Shown one piece after another: positions 38,691-51,312 of a stretch of 64,000 nucleotides of DNA. The DNA is from Anoplolepis gracilipes (Eukaryota; Arthropoda; Insecta; Hymenoptera; Formicidae): contig NC_132970.1 of assembly GCF_047496725.1 (NCBI RefSeq), positions 10,959,001-11,023,000 on the forward strand. Reading direction: 5' to 3'. Position 1 is the first letter of the stretch; the number at the start of each line of letters is the position of its first letter. The translations under genes and the position numbers were made by a program. Under the pieces are notes generated by a model that saw only the letters and a list, made by a program, of their open reading frames with translations, had not been told where the DNA came from and ran no database searches.

Positions 38691-39920
38691 AGAAGAAATA
38701 CGAGCGAGACGTGCGGAATTCAAGCTACTTGCGGCGTATATATGTGACAGTGGTTAAAATACGTTCCGAACCGTCATGGTGAAATGAGGCGACTGCTTAT
38801 ATTTTTCAATTTCTTACGCTCGGTACGCCCTGCTTTAACGTCGCGAGGTAGAAACTGTGCGATCTCCGTCGCCGAGCATCTTCGCGAGAGCGATATACGC
38901 GAGAGAATGCCTGTCCTCTTCGTGATAGTGACGATGTCGTCGCGGTGACGAATCGCATCGCTTTATCGCGTCGCAGTTACGTGCCGTTCCCATCTTAACG
39001 ATAAATCAAAACCATCGGATGTCAATAGATGCTTCTTCATACACAAAGTAATGAGCGGTAATTTTTAAGATGAGAATGTATTTTAAGATGAGAGAGGAAG
39101 AGCGATATTCCGGGCGAACCGCCAATGCCTGAATGTAATTCTGTGATAAAAAAAAAGATCTATTTTCGATAGTATAGATCGTGCTCTGTCTATTCTTCTT
39201 TATATGTATGTATGCTATGTCATATTAATAGTAAAAGTCAGGCGAAAATATTAGATATTAAAATATTTTTATAACACGTAAGTGAATTTATAGCGAGAGT
39301 TTACTAATATTGATGTAAATTTCTGGAATCGATTCTATTCAATTCTTTGTCGTGTCTATACACAACACAATTAATAATTACCGCATTAACGTGTAATATA
39401 AATGAGATAATAATTACTATCTAACAGATATTTTCTCTTTAACTATCAATTTTGAGAATGTAAAATTAAATTGATATTATTAATAGCAATGTAATCTTTT
39501 TCCATTATTTTTAGAACAACTAGATTAGTAATTTTTAGAAAGACATTAATTACATTATTGAAGATTTTAACAAATATTTTTTATAAACTTTATTGCAAGA
39601 TCTTAATTGTAAGCGAAAGGATTTGCAAAAGAGAGAGTTAAACTTTCCAGAGATATCTGCGAAAAGCAATTGATCACTTTGCACCACTCTTTATAAGATC
39701 TTTGAAGAATTATTTATCGTGAAATAAAAAGGCACATGCGTGTACATTACAATAGAATTTATAATATAATAAAAACAATGAATTATTAAATTCTGTCGCG
39801 CAAAAATCATTAATATTTATTAAATAAATTTGCCACATGTAATTAACACATATTGAAATTTAATATTTGATTAAGAAATCAAGCTTTACACGAACGATCT
39901 AATATTTGTAGAGTACAGTA
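38691..39920. other. CpG-richer patch then AT-rich stretch
   Basis: About 38690-39010 is CpG-rich; the rest is AT-rich. No frame of note. Confidence 0.5.
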
Positions 39921-40293
39921 ACGTTTGTACAGTCATTCAGTACCGATCTCTGATATTTCTATCGAATCGCATTCCATTGGAGCTTAATCGTATCGAGGGG
40001 CTTTTCAATATTCTGCGCAAACACGGTATCGCGATTACATAATGCAATGGCGGCACGGGAATGGGGAAATGAAAATATGCGGGACGGCTTTCTCTTGTGC
40101 ATCGTCTTGTAGGCGGAAAGACAGAGGTATTTACTGAGCTGGGGAGTTTTAAAACAACTCTCGGCTCCTCATTCATTTCCTCGCCGACGCGCGCCTCGCG
40201 TGCACCCCATAGCGAAATAAGCGAAGCGCAGGAATTTGTTTGAACTCTAACAAGGAGCAATTTCGCTTAAATTTTATCACAGTTTCCCGATGC

Positions 40294-40296
<3 letters not shown>
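39921..40296. other. CpG-richer block
   Basis: A minus-strand frame of 107 codons (39937-40260) has no recognisable domain. It may be regulatory sequence ahead of the candidate exon region that begins about 200 bp downstream. Confidence 0.4.

Positions 40297-40324
<28 letters not shown>
40297..40324. repeat. (TA)n microsatellite
   Basis: TA run directly abutting the G-rich tract. Confidence 0.95.
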
Positions 40325-40327
<3 letters not shown>

Positions 40328-40378
40328 AGAGAGAGAGGAGGGGAGGGAGGGAGGGAGGGAGGGAGGGAGAGCGAGAGG
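40325..40378 (+). repeat. (GGGA)n tract with G-quadruplex motif
   Basis: A GGGAGAGAG lead-in is followed by seven runs of three or four G separated by single A bases (40340-40367). This exceeds the usual four-run G-quadruplex rule with one-base loops. The minus-strand frame across it (40277-40462) is an artefact. Confidence 0.9.
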
Positions 40379-40389
40379 AAACGCGCGTT

Positions 40390-40861
40390 CTAAAGTAAAT
40401 TTCTCAAGCGCTGTTAACTCTGACAAGATTCTTTTACTTAGTTGCACTTTATTACTATACACGGTAGAGACTCTTTGTTATGTTATACATTTGTCGCGTT
40501 TCCTGTGTCGCATTTAATTAGCCGAGCTTGAACGTGTGGATCCGCGTTGAGCGTATACTGTTGCGTTACTGTTTAATTTTCATGCTTGATCGCTGCGGTG
40601 GTGTGTGTTTAGTGCCGTTGTAAAGCGCACGTTCCAAGTATGGACTGTGCCGTGAAGTAATTTCGGAAAAGCGAAATACCTTGTTGACGTTCAGTGCCTT
40701 GCTCGGAACCGAAGGCGAAAATGTCTTCGGCTAAATCCAATAACTACTAAGTTACAAAGTTGATGCATAAGCGAGACGTGGTGCTCGAGGTGAATGGGAT
40801 TATATTTTCTCTCGCATTCTCTTGAAGATGGAACGCAATATAACAAAGATAGCGGAGGGAG
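40390..40861 (+). other. Candidate 5' leader / first-exon region, unrecognised
   Basis: A CpG-rich, repeat-free block with several ATGs in good context. ATG at 40721 (GAAAATG) gives a nine-codon frame ending TAA, which would be an upstream ORF. ATG at 40763 runs nine codons to CTCGAG|GTGAAT, a donor-like site at 40790. ATG at 40828 (GAAGATGG, strong context) runs eleven codons to GGAG|GTAATA, a donor-like site at 40862. Together they resemble a leader exon with alternative donors. No transcript evidence is available and no protein family is recognisable. Confidence 0.25.
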
Positions 40862-42329
40862 GTAATATCGTTTCTACAAGCATTTACTATTTTACTCACT
40901 ACTGTTTTATTTTTGCATATTTCGAGAATAATATAATTTCGATGAAATTGAATAGCTTTTCATATTGCTGTTTAAAGTGTTATTTTTGCAACGATATAAT
41001 GCATACAATAAGTATATGAGAGAAGAAGAAAATTTCGCAGCAAATAAAAGTCTTGCGGCCAAAGTAAGAAAAATGACGGTTGTTCCGTCAGCTTCTCTCT
41101 GAATCACGCGTGTTAGAAGTTTAACTAACAATAAGAGAAATGACAATTGTTTGCAAAAGTATCAATATCTCTCGAATTCTATTTAGATATTTAGAAACAC
41201 TCAAAATGTTAGAAAAAATTAAATTTCATGAAGTTGAATAATGTAATACTCAAATGAATAATATAATACTCTTTGCGGTTCAAAATTTAAAAATAATTTT
41301 AATAGCTGGAATGTTTGTGTCAATAGAATTAACAATAACATCAGTCCTTATATAAATGGATAAAGGTGTTGTATATATATATGTATATCACCCAAGTTTG
41401 TATCTAGATGTAAGGAGAAAGTATGTACGGAACTGTCAGATGCACCCGAGACTACGTTAATTTAATGCTACACAACTGCCTTGTTCTTATACTTATGTCA
41501 TCTTCAGTAGTTTGCATTGTAGTATTTGACTCGTGAAAACGCAACGGTACTTACATCTTTCGTTCTCTCCTATCTGAGTCGAATCAATCTTTTCAGACTA
41601 ATTTAATTAATTAAAACAAAGTTTTCACGGAGTGTCTGCTGCTTTCTGTTTTCTCAGAGGATAGAGATAGGAAATGTCCTTTCACGTTGTGGCAAAGATA
41701 AGCCTGCTAGAGCAATTTCACCTCAACTTACGGTATGTATTCATAAAGTTTCGTACGATCGCGTACCAACATGGTTGAGGGTTCTGCGATAACACTATTT
41801 CCTACATACACACATGATAGTGGATGGTTGAATCGAACCAATTTCTGGCCACGTGTTACATCAACTTCTTCATGCATTCCTATCAGCCATACGACTGTAT
41901 ACCGAGTGTGCCTGTCCACTAAACTCTCGCGAAATCGAATAAGTCTAGAAAAGATTCGGTGCAAAAAAATTCTATTTTTTCTATCTGTCAATTTACGTCG
42001 AAAAATATATTTCAATTTTAATTATAAGTCTTATATTTATAGATGCGATAGAAATTTTCGGCGTTTTTTCAATTTTATTTTAGTGTAAAAAAAAAAAAAA
42101 AAAATTCAAGATTCTTGTATAATTAAAAAACTGCATTAAAAAATGAATGACTTTTATCAAATTTTCAACAAATAAAATCGATTTTAAAATTTATCAAAAT
42201 ATTTGTAGCTAAAAAAAGACACGTTCGGTATTCGCGTGAAATATAGATTACATAAAAAGGCCATCTGTGACTGAAAGCACATTTGGTAGTATGGAAATAT
42301 AGGCACCTTTTAGTCGTATTTACATACAT

Positions 42330-42332
<3 letters not shown>

Positions 42333-42373
<41 letters not shown>
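42333..42373. repeat. (AT)n microsatellite
   Basis: AT run of about 41 bp. Confidence 0.97.
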
Positions 42374-42377
<4 letters not shown>

Positions 42378-42590
42378 AATGTAAAATGCGTTATATATAC
42401 ATGAACGTAATATGTATACATATACAGTTTATTGAATAGGATGCCTTATAAATATCAGATGATGAATCAGCAAGACAAAATGTGAACAGTGATCGTACTG
42501 AACAAAAGATTTCATTTACAAATCATAATAGCGTACGTGTAATAGTGTTTGACAAGTTCCGAAATTGGTTGAATAGAATTCTGCTGCGAA

Positions 42591-42618
42591 TCTCTCTCTT
42601 TCTCTCTCTCTCTCTCTC
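42591..42618. repeat. (CT)n microsatellite
   Basis: CT run with one TT interruption. Confidence 0.95.
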
Positions 42619-43259
42619 CGTCTGTCTAACTATCATATATATCGCATTATGTACAATGACAAATATCGCTTCATTATCATAGTATCGCATTCCATTATAC
42701 ATACGTTCACAGTAAATTCAATTTTATTTACGCATTTCAAGCAGTAATTATGTCCATTTTATGTGTTGATGATATATGGAGATGATACAGATATCACTAA
42801 ATTAATCTTAATCAGGAGAAACAGGGAATAAAAAATATAACGATAATAATTTTGCATTTTTTTGTAATCTGCTATATCTATAGATGAATAATTGACTACT
42901 TGAACTATGAAAATATCTTCAATTTATACACGTTTATATAAATGATTTTTGTAGTAGGTACATTAGTGTAGTAATGTAATTCCTCAACTAAATTCTCTTT
43001 CCTTTAAATCTCTCTTATTTTGCCCAAATAATTGGATATAAATCTTCCACCGCAAAAGTAGATTTCAAATTAAAATCTTGACCGCGCGTATGTAATTGTA
43101 CAGAAAATTTCATTAGTTACTTTTCCACGCAATTTAGAGGTAGGGATTACAGTGAAAAAAAAAAATAAGTATTTTCAGCAATAAAATTTAAGTACAGATT
43201 ATTTCGCTCAGTGTTTTCGAATAAAAGGATTCGAGCAGAAGTTTCTGCTGAAAATAAAA

Positions 43260-43990
43260 CCTTTTGAAAGAAAGTTTAAATCGATTTCTATCGCAATTGC
43301 ACGCTGTCCATTATGGACGTTACCATCGTCAAAGTGACGTTACCTTCGTGCACGAATGCATGTGCGATAGATTTAATTCGAAATACAGATGACGGCGGCT
43401 ACATCGCGGTGGTGAAAGAGAGTTCATTGTGTTCGCTGAGACATGAATTTTTAATCCGACACACTCGGCCGTCGTCATTAACGTCAGTCTTTTAGTGATT
43501 AATTGTACAGTGTACACAGGGTTTTTGTCACAGACACTTCGGCCAAACGTGAATGAGCAAAAAGGAATCGCAAATGCTCGTGTCATTCTCAGATTAGTTG
43601 CAGATGTGGCTGGATCGTACATGGATCGTATCTGAAGAGACGTTTTCTTTTTCCGCAGTATTTCAGTCACATGGTATTTGGAGAGAAACGAAGAGTCTAG
43701 ACGAAGGAGAAGAGAAAATCCGAAACAGAAAGAGAAAAAGAAGAAGAAGAACTAGGAAAAAGTGGACAGCGTTAAGAGACAAATTCAACGTGAATAGAAT
43801 TAATCGACGTCGTGGACGTATTAAAGTGAAAGACGTCACGTTCGTATCGTCTTTACTGTAATGGAAGGAAAAAGACTTGCTGGTCAAGATTAAATAAAGT
43901 CTGCGGATAGCACGAAGCGTAAAGATGTAATATTGTGTGATTTCGCTGAGAAGCGCGGTTCTTTTACGCAGTACTGTCTTTTAATTTAAT
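43260..43990. other. CpG-richer block, no recognisable gene
   Basis: The plus frame at 43598-43861 is Arg/Lys-rich because of an AGAAGAAGAAG-type tract around 43720-43760. The minus frames are overlapping. No domain is identifiable. The block lies about 300 bp upstream of the candidate exon at 44310 and could be regulatory. Confidence 0.4.
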
Positions 43991-44309
43991 TTCTTGTATA
44001 ATATTGCAAAGATTTTTGCAATGTATAGTATATTGTAAACTGCAACAAAGTCAAGAATCTACAAATTTTTAAATAATAGCTAATCATTTTATTGATAATA
44101 CAAATTATTCTATTACATACATTTTAATATATTATAATGCAATCTTTAAATAATACAAATAATACAGATCTCTAAACAATATATAAATGCAAAATTTGTG
44201 CGAGAGTAAAATCCGGTTTCGATCAGATTGCATATAACTGAATATACTGCAATAGTGGAAATTCTTTTGATCCACCCAGGACAGTCGTTCGTAAATTCCA
44301 TCTGCCAAG

Positions 44310-44439
44310 ATGAACGGGCAGCAAGGTGGACCGAATGAAATGAGTTTTTCTCGTTCCTTGCTATACGTAGAAGATTTCCCGTTCGTGATTTCATCCGGAC
44401 ATATGTATGTACGTCTCTGCGTTTTTTGGACGGAAGCAG
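44310..44439 (+). CDS. Candidate first coding exon, unrecognised
   Basis: ATG at 44310 is in a strong context (CCAAGATGA). It begins MNGQQGGPNEMSFSR, a Gly/Gln-rich start of the kind seen at N-termini of many regulatory proteins, and stays open for 43 codons to AGCAG|GTAAAC. That is a near-consensus splice donor, with the exon ending at 44439 in phase 1. Unspliced, the frame continues to 44516 and turns into a hydrophobic, CT-repeat-derived tail, as expected for intron sequence. No family is recognisable from 43 residues and chance cannot be excluded. Confidence 0.3.
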
Positions 44440-44516
44440 GTAAACTTTATTATCGCCGTTCTCTATCTGAGCTGAGTCTCTTTCTCTCTCTATATATAAT
44501 TGGGATAATTATATAA

Positions 44517-46720
44517 ATTTCGATATAGTTTTCGAAATTGAATCACTACAAATGTGAATTTTCTTCACCTGTGTTTTTTTCGCTGTTTATCGTAAAAATA
44601 TTGACAAGCGATACAATATGCATGAATAGTATACATACAAAAGGAACATAAGTGTATCCTTTGAAATTTTTTTCTTGTTCGTTTTGTGATCAAATATATC
44701 GATCGTTTTACTATTATTTATAGAAAAATATTCATATTTATTGAATATTTTATAATTAAAATATTAAAAAATGTAGGTCTTTAAATTTAAAAAAAAATTT
44801 TAGTTGTATAGAAATAGTAAATTTATTTTGATTATTGATTAAATCTGTATTTAAGTGAATAATACATGGTACCAAAGAAACGTTCTTTGTAAAAGTAACC
44901 GGCTGTTTTGACACTTTAAGAAGTCGATATCAATAAAGCAAAGCTCGCACGTTTGGAACGGCCTCTTCCTCTTTCAGAGTATTACAAATCGCACTCTTGT
45001 CAGGATCTACTGGCGTGAATTATACGATTGGCGCCGTTATAGAAGTTCAACCCTCGGTAGGAAGAATTCGGAACGCGTGATTTCGAAGGTGAAAGACGAA
45101 TCGTCGAGCGAACGAATTATTTCACTGGTCGCTATAAAATTGCGATTTCTCGTTTCCATTTTATCCTGTACACATATAGGAAACCCTAACATATACAGGA
45201 TAAAGGTCATTCAAGCAATCTCTCAGCCAGATTCTTAATACAATATATCGATTCTCTGGACACGGAAATCCTCTCATAAATGTGAAGTTATCCAGTATTA
45301 AATATCTTGGCAACTGAAATTATAATTCTGTTAGTTCGTTCAATTTGTTTAATGTTAATTAAAAAGTAAAAAATAGAGATATTTTTGAATTTGCCACAAT
45401 AAAGACTTTTTTCTCAGAATAAGAATCTGTGTAGTATTATCATTGATTATTCAAAAATAATTAAAATTAAATAGGTTGATAATTAAGTTGTAAATATTTT
45501 ATCACAGAACTAGTTTAAAATCAATTGAAAATAAGTAACACAAAACTTTCAAAACTTAACTTATAGAAATTTTTTAACCTGTTAATGTTAAATTTAGTGT
45601 TAATTTTGTGTGCAACTATAACTTTGTTTAAATTTTTAGTACATTAAAGTCGACATAATTTTATTAAAATTTCTCTTTTATAAAAATTATAAATATTCCA
45701 ATATATTATATTGGCGTTATAATTTTTGTTAACGCACATTTTATATTATAATCTTAAATCAAACTGGTATAGTTTATTGATCAAGCATAACGTAAATATA
45801 TACCTATGTCTTATTGACTACTTATAAAGATGTTACGAAGCATCAGCTTGGAACTTACTGCAAGTAAATGAAATCTTACTAAAGCTTGAAGAAAAAGATA
45901 AGATACAAATAATTAAGAAGGATAACCGAGTTAGCCATAGAAAGAGTTAATAGGATGGACAAAGTACTGGTTGCGGCGACTGCAAGTTTACCGTTTACTC
46001 ACCGTGAATCTCAGGACAAGATAATAAAAAACTTTGAAAGTTTCACACCGAAAGCTCCTTCGTGTCTACTCGAATAAACTTTACTTTTTGTATTTGTGTT
46101 TTTTAAACTTTCTCGGCGCCAAATTACACATACACATACATTCTACGAGCTATATATTGTGTTCACTTAATCATAATGCAGTTTTGTTTTCGTGATATGA
46201 AAATTAACGCCATTTGTGTGTAACAAACTGAATAGAATCATTGAACCTGAAGGATATCTAGTAAGAATTTTCACATTATAAGAAAATAAATTTTAATTTT
46301 AACATTTTAATATAATTAATGTGCTTACGTTAATAAGTGTCACATTTTTGTTTAATGTCACAAATTGTCACATCTTGTGAATTTGTGATATTAAAAAGAA
46401 TTTGAATAAACTGGATTTTAAATTAAAAATTCACTCGCAAATTCTTCTCGCTCTGTTTATTTTCGTAACTACCCTAATCATTAAACAGTTATCTTCTTCT
46501 CTCAATTGTTTACTTTCTCCGCAATCAACTAGATAGAGAATGATTTCAATTTAATTTTGATTCATATTTTATGACACTATATTAAAGACACTTTGTTAAT
46601 TTTCAGATATATAAGTAAAATTTCTAGAACCTGATAATATTTACTTTTTTCACGATATTGTTTGTACTTTAAATAAATTATTTTTCTTTCGATCAATTTT
46701 CAAATACATTTCTCTTCCGC
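44517..46720. other. Mostly AT-rich non-coding stretch
   Basis: A CpG patch lies at 44880-45130. A hairpin occurs at 45160-45204. Around 45540-45620 short GTTAATGTTAAATTTAG-like motifs echo the interior of the family-A MITE, but no ends are visible. No gene. Confidence 0.5.
45160..45204. repeat. Hairpin with ~13-bp arms
   Basis: TTTATCCTGTA (about 45160-45170) pairs with TACAGGATAAA (45194-45204). Confidence 0.7.
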
Positions 46721-48560
46721 GATAGCTCAATTGAATTTCTCGAAATGACGTTTCTTGTGTTGTTGTCAATCTTCATTACCAGCAGGTTATGACTGTTACA
46801 GCTAATCGCGACGCTATGTATGATCTTCTATCGAACAATATTCCGGTGGTATCAGAACGCGTTAATTTGTAAAACTTTGAACACCATCCGAAGATCACGG
46901 ATCACCATCGTAAAGCAAACATATGGTCCATACCGCAGCGCCGTTAATCTCTTCGAGATCGCTTCACCGCGAAACGGGAAGGGCCACACGGAGCCGTGCG
47001 TGAGATGAGGTAGAAGGGTAGTAGCTCGATACACGAAACGGAAAGCGGGGAGCCGGATTTAGGGGCGGCTGATTGGAATTCGATCGTCGGGTCAAGCGGC
47101 TATGTCGAATTGGAATGCCTAGACGGCCCTTCTGATAATCCGTGTACATCGAGCGCGCTTTGTCTCGCCGATTCTCGTTCGCTTCTCTCTTTCAACAGGG
47201 CGCTCATTCCAGCACTCTTCGTTCCGCCAAAATCGCCCATCATATGTGTAACGCCCACGTTCACGCCCGCGATTTGCATTCCCTCGTCGTTCCAGTTTCT
47301 TCTTTGCGTATAAAACGTGATCGTATCGTCGAATCCGACATGTTTTTCGACGTTAGAGAAACCCTCGGAAATGCACGTATGCTGTGTATGCGCCTTTGCA
47401 ATTAAATTATTCACACAAACATGCATGTATCGCGAATATGCCCGCTAATAATAGCCGAGAACGGTAGAAATGGGAGAAACAAAAACAGGAACTACTATCG
47501 GCCGCAATTCAATCGTGGCGAGAAATTATCCGACCGCAATCCGCAGCATTAATGGCAACGATGACAGAATTTCCACGCGTCGCTTGTCATCGGGAATATT
47601 TCGAGGATTATGAAGAAGTATGATTTTTCTGTATCGTTGTTTATTTTATTGGCCTCTCTATAGATACGCGTCACTCTTTTCCATCCGCAATATTCATTAA
47701 AGTGAAACTGTCATAAAAATAAAATTTCATTATTTTAATTGTTATCTCTCTGCCGTCTTATATTTCTTATATTTCTTTCTGCTCGCTCTTTGAAATATCG
47801 ATCGTATCCCTTACTTCTGCAAGTTAGAATAAATGCCTTATTCCCTAGTTTAAAGAAACTTGAAAGCTCTCTTCCGAGAAATTTACGTTTTCGAGTTAAT
47901 TAATGCACAATTATTACGCGAGCGAAACTTGGTGGCAAAAATGGTAAGACAAAAGAAATGGAAGTGAAAGAAGGAAAAAGAGAGAAGAGACTTTTAAATA
48001 TCTCTTTTTAATCTCTACAGCTGAAGTCTCCGAAAATGCGTGCTCGTAAAAAGGATCACTCCACGAAAACCTTCGAGTTTCTCGCCTTGCGTCTCTCTCT
48101 CTCTCTCTCTGTCTCTTTCTCTCTTATTGATTGTCATGGATGGTCCGTGACATTCGACCGGAACTCTATGCGAACCTGTGAGGATTTGTCAAGTAAATTG
48201 AAAAGGCTTTCTCTTCCCCTTGGAGCATCAAGCAACGGGATCCTGCGACTATTGAATGAAGTAAATGTGTTCTCAGAATGAAGAATTGGTCGAGGAGGTT
48301 CGCTATATAAGGTTACAATTCTCGACGACAAGGAAATCAGGTAGGAAAATCCACTCCTGCTTCCTTTCTCTGAGAATTCCCTAGCACTTAAGATTGAATC
48401 GCTTGTGTTCTCCTCGTTCTGTTTTTACAGCCGACAGAGGGATGTTTTTTCTCTACCACCTTTTCCACATTGATCTCGCACGTGTGTATACGGTTTGCTT
48501 CTACATGGGTTCATCTACTTATCTCGCAAGATGAAGAGTTTGTTAAAGATGATTGATACG
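46721..48560. other. CpG-richer block, no recognisable gene
   Basis: Strong CpG content at 46800-47620. Overlapping frames of 60-108 codons on both strands (for example 47100-47426 minus, 47110-47313 plus) show no family features. A CT repeat lies at 48092-48110. Confidence 0.45.
48092..48110. repeat. (CT)n microsatellite
   Basis: Short CT run. Confidence 0.95.
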
Positions 48561-50100
48561 TAAAGAAAAAAATATGAAAATGTGTGCGGAAATGTTGGCT
48601 TCCCTATTAATCTCTCTTTTATGTTAAAGTATAGACAAAAAATGTTCTACATATTCTCAAACTCTTCAAAAAATTAAATTAACAATATTTCGTATCAAAA
48701 GAAATGCAAAGATACTTGAAAATTATTAAGCAGAAATTTTTATTTAAAAAATTCCCTATTTTATACTATACTTGAACAATTATTACTTATTATAAATATA
48801 TTTTACTTGAACAATATTAATTTATAAATTCCTAGTACAATATATTTTTTGCAATAAGTAAAGAATTAATTAATCATTCTTACTCAAAGTGCAATATTCT
48901 CTTTCATGAAAAGAATCACTTTGCGCTTTTAGGCATTGAAATATAAATAAACCTTGTTTGGGAATTAATTCAGTGGAGCATCCATCTATCCGCGATGAAA
49001 CTATACATTATAGCAAATGCAGTCTTGATAAATGCGAGTTACAATGCTTCGACCGAGATGTATATCTCAATAGCCACAAAAACCACGAGCCGCTGAATAG
49101 TGCCTCATGAACTCGCTGTTCGCTTAGGACGTAGAGAAATCGTGTTTCGTGGCATCCTATTGGATTTGATAAATGAGTTGAGCGCGTAAGTGCCGAAGCC
49201 ATGGTGGATGGACGACGAGATATTCGTTGAGTAGGTTTTCAGCAAAGAAAAACGAAAGAGGGATAGCTGCGGTCGAAATACCAGCAAACCAAATAGACAT
49301 TGATTAAAGAATTTTGTGAAAAGAATCTAAGATGGTGACACATTAATTTTTTTCTAGGAGGAAATAAAATGTACAATTACTATATACATTTGTCTTATCT
49401 CTAATCTTTCTAATATTTGTGTAATTTGCTCTTTCGATAAATATAATAAAATAAATATATAATATAAATAGACAATATTATTTTATCGATTAATAATTTG
49501 AAAATTATTATTAATACTCTGTTATAATTTATATAATAAAATTATCAATCTTTAATCGAATAGTTTTTAATTGTTGAGGGAAGATTTTATTTTTATTTTA
49601 TAAAATTTTCTTACTTTGATTTATCACATACTTGGAATGTTACTAAAAAATTTGCTTTAATTGATAGATGAATCTTTAGTTAAAAGCAACATTTTATATA
49701 TACAGAAGTACTCTTCTTATCTTTCTATCATTTATTAAGTAAAAGTAATAATACTTTCACAGGAACAAAAGAAGTCATCTGCAGTTGCCAGCAGTCGAGA
49801 ATAAAAAGGACGCATATAAAAATATAGAAGAGTCACTTTGTAGATAAAAGGTTAAGAAAATATGCAAAGGGCTTAAGAAAAAGATAGAATAACAATTGTC
49901 GTAATATTCGACTCTTTTTCAATTATCATTAGAAATTTTCTTGTAGCGTCATAGAGACTGAATCATGCGATCGCTACAATTCCAAGTCACAATTGCAGAG
50001 TGAATAATTATGCGTACAGTGCAGACATTAATATATAATGACAGCGATATCGGTCGTTATTTGCAATTGCGGGAACTCTGTTCGAGAGAAAAATATAGAG
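48561..50100. other. AT-rich non-coding stretch
   Basis: A modest CpG patch lies at 48970-49290. No gene is supported. Confidence 0.55.
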
Positions 50101-50160
50101 ATACTACTCGTATGCGATGTACTAATCGCTGTAATAATAGTTGGCTCTGGTCGTAGTCGT

Positions 50161-50190
50161 GGTAGTAGTAGTAGTAGTAGTAGTAGTAGC
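50161..50190. repeat. (GTA)n trinucleotide microsatellite
   Basis: About nine AGT/GTA units, with a short further set after a GCGCT interruption. Confidence 0.95.
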
Positions 50191-51082
50191 GCTAGTAGTA
50201 GTGAAGTCGGATGATCGGTCGTTTCAGGAATGCCAGATATTAAAATACCGCAGGCTCTCGTTCCACGTACCAAGGCAGCCCCGCGCTGCCTTACGCCCTC
50301 CGTTTTACTTATAACCCCTTCGCCTCCCTTCCACGCGGTTACCTTCTTCTTTCATCCCCACCCGTCCATTTATTCTCTCTTGCGTCCTATCTTAGCGTGT
50401 CCTCTCTTCCGCACTCTACCGCTCGCCGATACTTCATTTCGCTAAGAATTTTCCTCGGAGAATACATATTTTGGCATCCGTGTCGAAAACCAAGTTATCC
50501 GCATTTCCTATCTCGCTATCTTCTTCCGACGTCTTCTCGCGTTATCTAGCCTGGCGCCGCTTATGAAATCACGTATTACGCACATGCCGCAACGTGTGCA
50601 ATGTATTCATGAGTCGTACGCGTGAATATTAAATCACATATCGTAAAGCTTGCGCGATGAAACTACCTGCCAACTCGTAAACTCGAGAATATCATCGAGC
50701 CGCAACTGACGCTCGTTCAATGACTAGCGAATGAACAGTCGCGCATATTCCATTATATCTTGGAAAATGGAGAAAATTGTATAACTTGTATAAGACATTA
50801 CTTATATATTTATAAGGATATTGAAATTGTACTCGCAGAGAGAATATTGCGCGGCACAGAAACTTTGTTCTGAATTTGATTCGAGAATCTCGGTACATTT
50901 CCAAACGGATATTGTTGTCGCGCGTGATAATGCATTGCCTAGAAGAGTAATTTCCCCACGTCGTTGGTAAGCAATCTTATACGAATGAATCAGATTCGGC
51001 TGACGGATTATTTGTAATTTCGTTGCGCAATCGATTTTCGCGAGACTTACGTCTTCCTCCCAGTCGATCGACCACCGTCTCT

Positions 51083-51085
<3 letters not shown>

Positions 51086-51145
<60 letters not shown>
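51086..51145. repeat. (CT)n microsatellite, 60 bp
   Basis: Pure CT run after CTCTCTT; frames of 97 and 120 codons that cross it are artefacts. Confidence 0.98.
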
Positions 51146-51148
<3 letters not shown>

Positions 51149-51312
51149 GCATTTGACGCGCTAGCCGACGTAGTGTGCATACCCACTTTAAGTGAGGAAA
51201 CGAAGCGCATTGAATCGTGGCGGCACTTTTCTCGCTCGGAGATAGGAGTCCCGTCGAATCGAAGAAATTTTCCCGCTGGAATAGATGGAACGTGTGATCC
51301 GCGCCGTTTAAG

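Larger units (their letters stand above)
40862..43259. other. AT-rich non-coding stretch
   Basis: It contains an A18 run at 42087-42104, TA repeat 42333-42373 and CT repeat near 42591-42618. About 41400-41960 is less AT-rich and holds overlapping frames of 95 and 105 codons on opposite strands (41728-42015 minus, 41771-42088 plus) without recognisable motifs. Confidence 0.5.
50101..51312. other. CpG-richer block upstream of the 51313 frame
   Basis: It contains a GTA trinucleotide repeat (50161-50190) and a long CT repeat (51086-51145). Frames here either cross the repeats or lack features. It could be regulatory for the frame that follows. Confidence 0.45.

Noticed and set aside
43598..43861. 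87-codon Arg/Lys-rich frame resembling a nuclear protein
   Set aside because: The basic run comes from an AAGAAGAAG-type tract and an overlapping minus frame is equally open; no domain.
45540..45620. Third family-A MITE fragment
   Set aside because: Only short TTAATGTTAAATTTAG-like words match, which is weak in AT-rich DNA; no termini.
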